From the NCBI GenBank assembly GCA_049322695.1, contig JBMORW010000054.1, positions 1 through 64,000 on the forward strand: DNA of 64,000 nt. Reading direction: 5' to 3'. The position numbers and the translations under genes are program-made. The stretch comes from CALGKJ01 sp049322695. Lineage in GTDB: Bacteria; Bacillota; Clostridia; Lutisporales; Lutisporaceae. Within the stretch, counting starts at the first letter, position 1. The number at the start of each line of letters is the position of its first letter. Shown here one piece after another: positions 61,932-64,000 of this stretch. The notes under the pieces are model-generated. The model saw only the letters and a list, made by a program, of their open reading frames with translations, ran no database searches and was not told the DNA's origin.

Positions 61932-62735
61932 ATGAGAGTATATGCGCTGGTTGGACAGAGTGGTACTGGCAAAAGCTATAAGGCATTTATGGTAGCAAAG
62001 GACAGGGAGATTGAGTACATAATAGATGACGGTTTGCTTATTGGCGGGACAAGAGTTGTCGCAGGAAAGTCCGCAAAAAGAGAAGGAACAAAGCTTGCTT
62101 CCATTAGAAGAGCTTTGTTCAGAGATAGTGAGCATATGCTTGCAGTAAGGAAAGCCCTAAACGATATTAAGCCTGATAAACTGCTGATAATCGGAACATC
62201 GGATAAAATGATAGAGGAAATCGTACGTACGCTGGGGCTCAATAAAATCGATGAAATAATAAGAATCGATGATATTTCAACAGAGAAGGAAATTGAAATT
62301 GCCCGAAAATCCAGAAAAGAAGACGGAAAACATGTAATACCCGTTCCTACCGTAGAGATTAAAAAGGATTTTTCAGGCTATTTCATAGATTCACTTAAGA
62401 TATTCAGCAAAAAGGATAAGGTGTATGATGTGGAAAAAACCATCATAAGGCCTACCTTCAGCTACCTGGGCAAGTATGAGATATCCAAGAATGTACTTAT
62501 ACAGATGATAAACCACTGCTGCATGAGCTTTGAAAGAATAAGCAAGCTTCATAGAGGTAAAATTGACAATAATCCTTCAGGCATAATTATCAATCTGGAA
62601 ATTTCCATAAAACTGATATCACAGATAGATAAAATGATAGAGGAGCTGCAAAGGAAAATAATTGATAATATTGAGTACATGACTGGGCTAAATGTTTTAA
62701 GTGTGAATGTTACGGTAAAGAGTATCACAAAATAA
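61932..62735 (+). CDS. P-loop ATPase with C-terminal Asp23/Gls24-like domain
   Basis: 267 residues. Walker A GQSGTGKS at residues 8-15, followed by an alternating alpha/beta ATPase-like domain to about 165 (LLIIGTSDKMIEEIVRTLG). The C-terminal 90 residues resemble the Asp23/Gls24 envelope-stress domain: NPSGIIINLEISIKLIS and EYMTGLNVLSVNVTVKSI match its conserved VxINLxV and MTGLxVxxVNVxV patterns. Function unknown. A small clostridial family is likely. It lies between the gcdB terminator and the glycosylase gene. Confidence 0.7.
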   Translation: MRVYALVGQSGTGKSYKAFMVAKDREIEYIIDDGLLIGGTRVVAGKSAKREGTKLASIRRALFRDSEHMLAVRKALNDIKPDKLLIIGTSDKMIEEIVRTLGLNKIDEIIRIDDISTEKEIEIARKSRKEDGKHVIPVPTVEIKKDFSGYFIDSLKIFSKKDKVYDVEKTIIRPTFSYLGKYEISKNVLIQMINHCCMSFERISKLHRGKIDNNPSGIIINLEISIKLISQIDKMIEELQRKIIDNIEYMTGLNVLSVNVTVKSITK

Positions 62736-62786
62736 GCATATGGAAGTGAAAGCTTTATTACCATAATGCTTAATAAGGAGAGACTC

Positions 62787-63659
62787 ATGAATATTAAAGA
62801 GATAGAAAACGGTGTCATAATTGAGGGCATCAGAGATTTTGATGCAGAGTGCATATTTGACTGCGGTCAGAGCTTCAGGTGGAACAGGCAAAGTGATGGC
62901 AGCTATACGGGAGCTGCTTTCGGGAAAGTGATTAATGTCTCCTCAGACTATGAGAGCAGCACAGTGGTTATTAAGAATACCAATCCGGAAGACTTCAATA
63001 ATATTTGGTATGATTATTTTGATTTGGGCAGAGACTACTCGCATATAAAATCCGTGCTGTCTCAGGACCCGGTGATGGAAATGGCTATTGAACATGGAAA
63101 GGGCATAAGGATTCTGAGACAAGAGCCATGGGAGCTTGTAATCTCATATATAATATCTGCCAATAACAGCATACCCAATATATCAAAAAGCATAAATCTG
63201 CTTTCCAGGATGTTTGGAAAACCCATTATATATGAAAACACGATTTATTATTCTTTTCCCACTCCGGAAGAGCTGGAAAAAGGCTCTATTGAGGATCTGG
63301 CTGAATGCAGAGCAGGCTTTAGGTGTAAATATATATATAGTGCCGTGAGGATGATATTATCAGGAGAAATAGACTTAAAAAGAATACAGTCTTTGGAAAC
63401 AGAAGCTGCAAGAAGTGAGCTTATGAGGCTGCCGGGGGTAGGACCGAAGGTGGCTGACTGCATAATGTTGTTCTCTATGGGTAAATATGATACATATCCT
63501 GTGGATGTTTGGATAAAGAGAGTAACAGAGTATTTCTTTGTAGGAAGGGATGTGACTCTAAAGGATATACAGAAATTTGCAAAGGATAAATTCGGTGAAC
63601 TGGCAGGCTTTGCCCAGGAATATCTGTTCTATTATGCAAGGATGAAAAAGATAATGTAG
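62787..63659 (+). CDS. 8-oxoguanine DNA glycosylase/AP lyase (Ogg1 type)
   Basis: 290 residues from ATG 62787 (AAGGAG six bases upstream). N-terminal OGG domain (DCGQSFRWNRQ), HhH-GPD fold with LPGVGPKVADCI containing the catalytic Lys221, and Asp240 in YPVDVWIKR. This is the eukaryote-like Ogg1 architecture, also found in Clostridia, excising 8-oxoguanine from DNA. Element C starts 10 bases after its stop. Confidence 0.92.
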   Translation: MNIKEIENGVIIEGIRDFDAECIFDCGQSFRWNRQSDGSYTGAAFGKVINVSSDYESSTVVIKNTNPEDFNNIWYDYFDLGRDYSHIKSVLSQDPVMEMAIEHGKGIRILRQEPWELVISYIISANNSIPNISKSINLLSRMFGKPIIYENTIYYSFPTPEELEKGSIEDLAECRAGFRCKYIYSAVRMILSGEIDLKRIQSLETEAARSELMRLPGVGPKVADCIMLFSMGKYDTYPVDVWIKRVTEYFFVGRDVTLKDIQKFAKDKFGELAGFAQEYLFYYARMKKIM

Positions 63660-63669
63660 GTATTTTGCT

Positions 63670-63775
63670 GCGAGTTACGGGTTGCGGGTTACGAGAAAGC
63701 AGATAAACTTCGGAACACTACTAAAGCTCGCAACTCGGCTGCTTAGCATAAGCAGCATCTCGAAACTCGAAACTA
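63670..63775. repeat. Heptamer inverted-repeat element C, after the glycosylase gene
   Basis: 5' part has 7-base units CGAGTTA-CGGGTTG-CGGGTTA-CGAG, the centre is AACTTCGGAA at 63707-63716, and the 3' part has CTCGCAA-CTCG, then CTCGAAA-CTCGAAA after an inserted perfect hairpin GCTGCTTA-gca-TAAGCAGC. The 5' arm is close to the reverse complement of the 3' arm of element B (23 of 26 positions). Confidence 0.78.
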
Positions 63776-63793
63776 TTATGGAGGGGTCAATAA

Positions 63794-64000
63794 ATGATTT
63801 TGTTAGGGTCGATTGTAAATGCAATAACAATTATAGCAGGGGGAATTATCGGAAGTTTGGCTAAAAAAGGCTTACCTGAGAGGTTCAGTAATCTCATCAT
63901 ATCGGGTATGGGTCTGTTTACTTTAGTTCTCGGAATAATGTTTGCTCTTCGGACGAAAGAGCCTATGATTGTGGTTATCAGTATAGTAATAGGAGCTTTA
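63794..64000 (+). CDS. DUF554 family membrane protein, 3' end cut off
   Basis: 69 codons are visible before the window ends. ATG 63794 follows GGAGGGG. The sequence MILLGSIVNAITIIAGGIIG and MGLFTLVLGIMFAL are hydrophobic with the Gly-rich start of DUF554/YdfK membrane proteins. Putative transporter of unknown substrate. Gene is unfinished here. Confidence 0.75.
   Translation, partial: MILLGSIVNAITIIAGGIIGSLAKKGLPERFSNLIISGMGLFTLVLGIMFALRTKEPMIVVISIVIGAL

Overview
The window reads as a piece of chromosome from a motile, anaerobic, low-GC Gram-positive bacterium of the class Clostridia. The evidence is AT-rich DNA, strong AGGAGG-type ribosome binding sites, GTG and TTG starts, a SigD-type flagellar promoter, a lysine methylase of flagellin (FliB), a Rex redox repressor next to a sodium-pump decarboxylase beta subunit, and a TsaB-RimI fusion. 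The genus cannot be fixed from the sequence alone. No rRNA, tRNA, CRISPR array, insertion sequence or phage gene was seen.

Bases 1-32850 are a one-directional flagellar glycosylation island of about 33 genes. It opens with the 3' end of a MAF/DUF115 flagellin glycosyltransferase. It holds the parts of a CMP-legionaminic-acid-type pathway: PtmE-like sugar nucleotidyltransferase, LegB, LegC, NeuC/LegG, NeuD/LegH, NeuB/LegI and NeuA/LegF. A three-gene amidation module (N-acetyl sugar amidotransferase, WbuZ/HisF-like, HisH) suggests an acetamidino group on the sugar. A second branch points to an activated heptose: a two-subunit transketolase, GmhA, GmhB and an HldE-like protein whose two domains are in reversed order. 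Scattered among these are six radical SAM proteins, four methyltransferases, three further sugar short-chain dehydrogenase or cupin genes, a GT2 glycosyltransferase with TPRs, a TIGR04372-like glycosyltransferase and two unrecognised proteins. The six radical SAM proteins have no obvious place in either textbook pathway and are the best candidate for an undescribed modification system.

Bases 32850-36830 are the flagellar filament-cap operon (flaG, fliD, fliS, flgN) behind a SigD-type promoter. Bases 36830-40100 hold a promoter, a structured RNA of about 230 nt that I suspect is a raiA-motif RNA, a small zinc-ribbon protein, a compact cluster of DnaA boxes, fliB and the long hibernation factor gene raiA/hpf. 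The usual raiA-secA-prfB order follows to 44.3 kb, with prfB carrying the +1 programmed frameshift.

Bases 44.6-64 kb are mostly housekeeping: a chemoreceptor with a long acidic N-terminal tail, an ACT-domain protein, asparaginase, tex, tsaE, tsaB-rimI, an ECF sigma/anti-sigma locus with a bactofilin-like membrane protein and a lipoprotein, tsaD, an ABC-F protein, rex, gcdB with a tiny gamma-like subunit, a P-loop/Asp23-like fusion protein, an Ogg1-type glycosylase, and the start of a DUF554 membrane protein. Three intergenic elements built of 7-bp repeats around a CTTCG core sit directly after the stop codons of secA, tex and the glycosylase gene.
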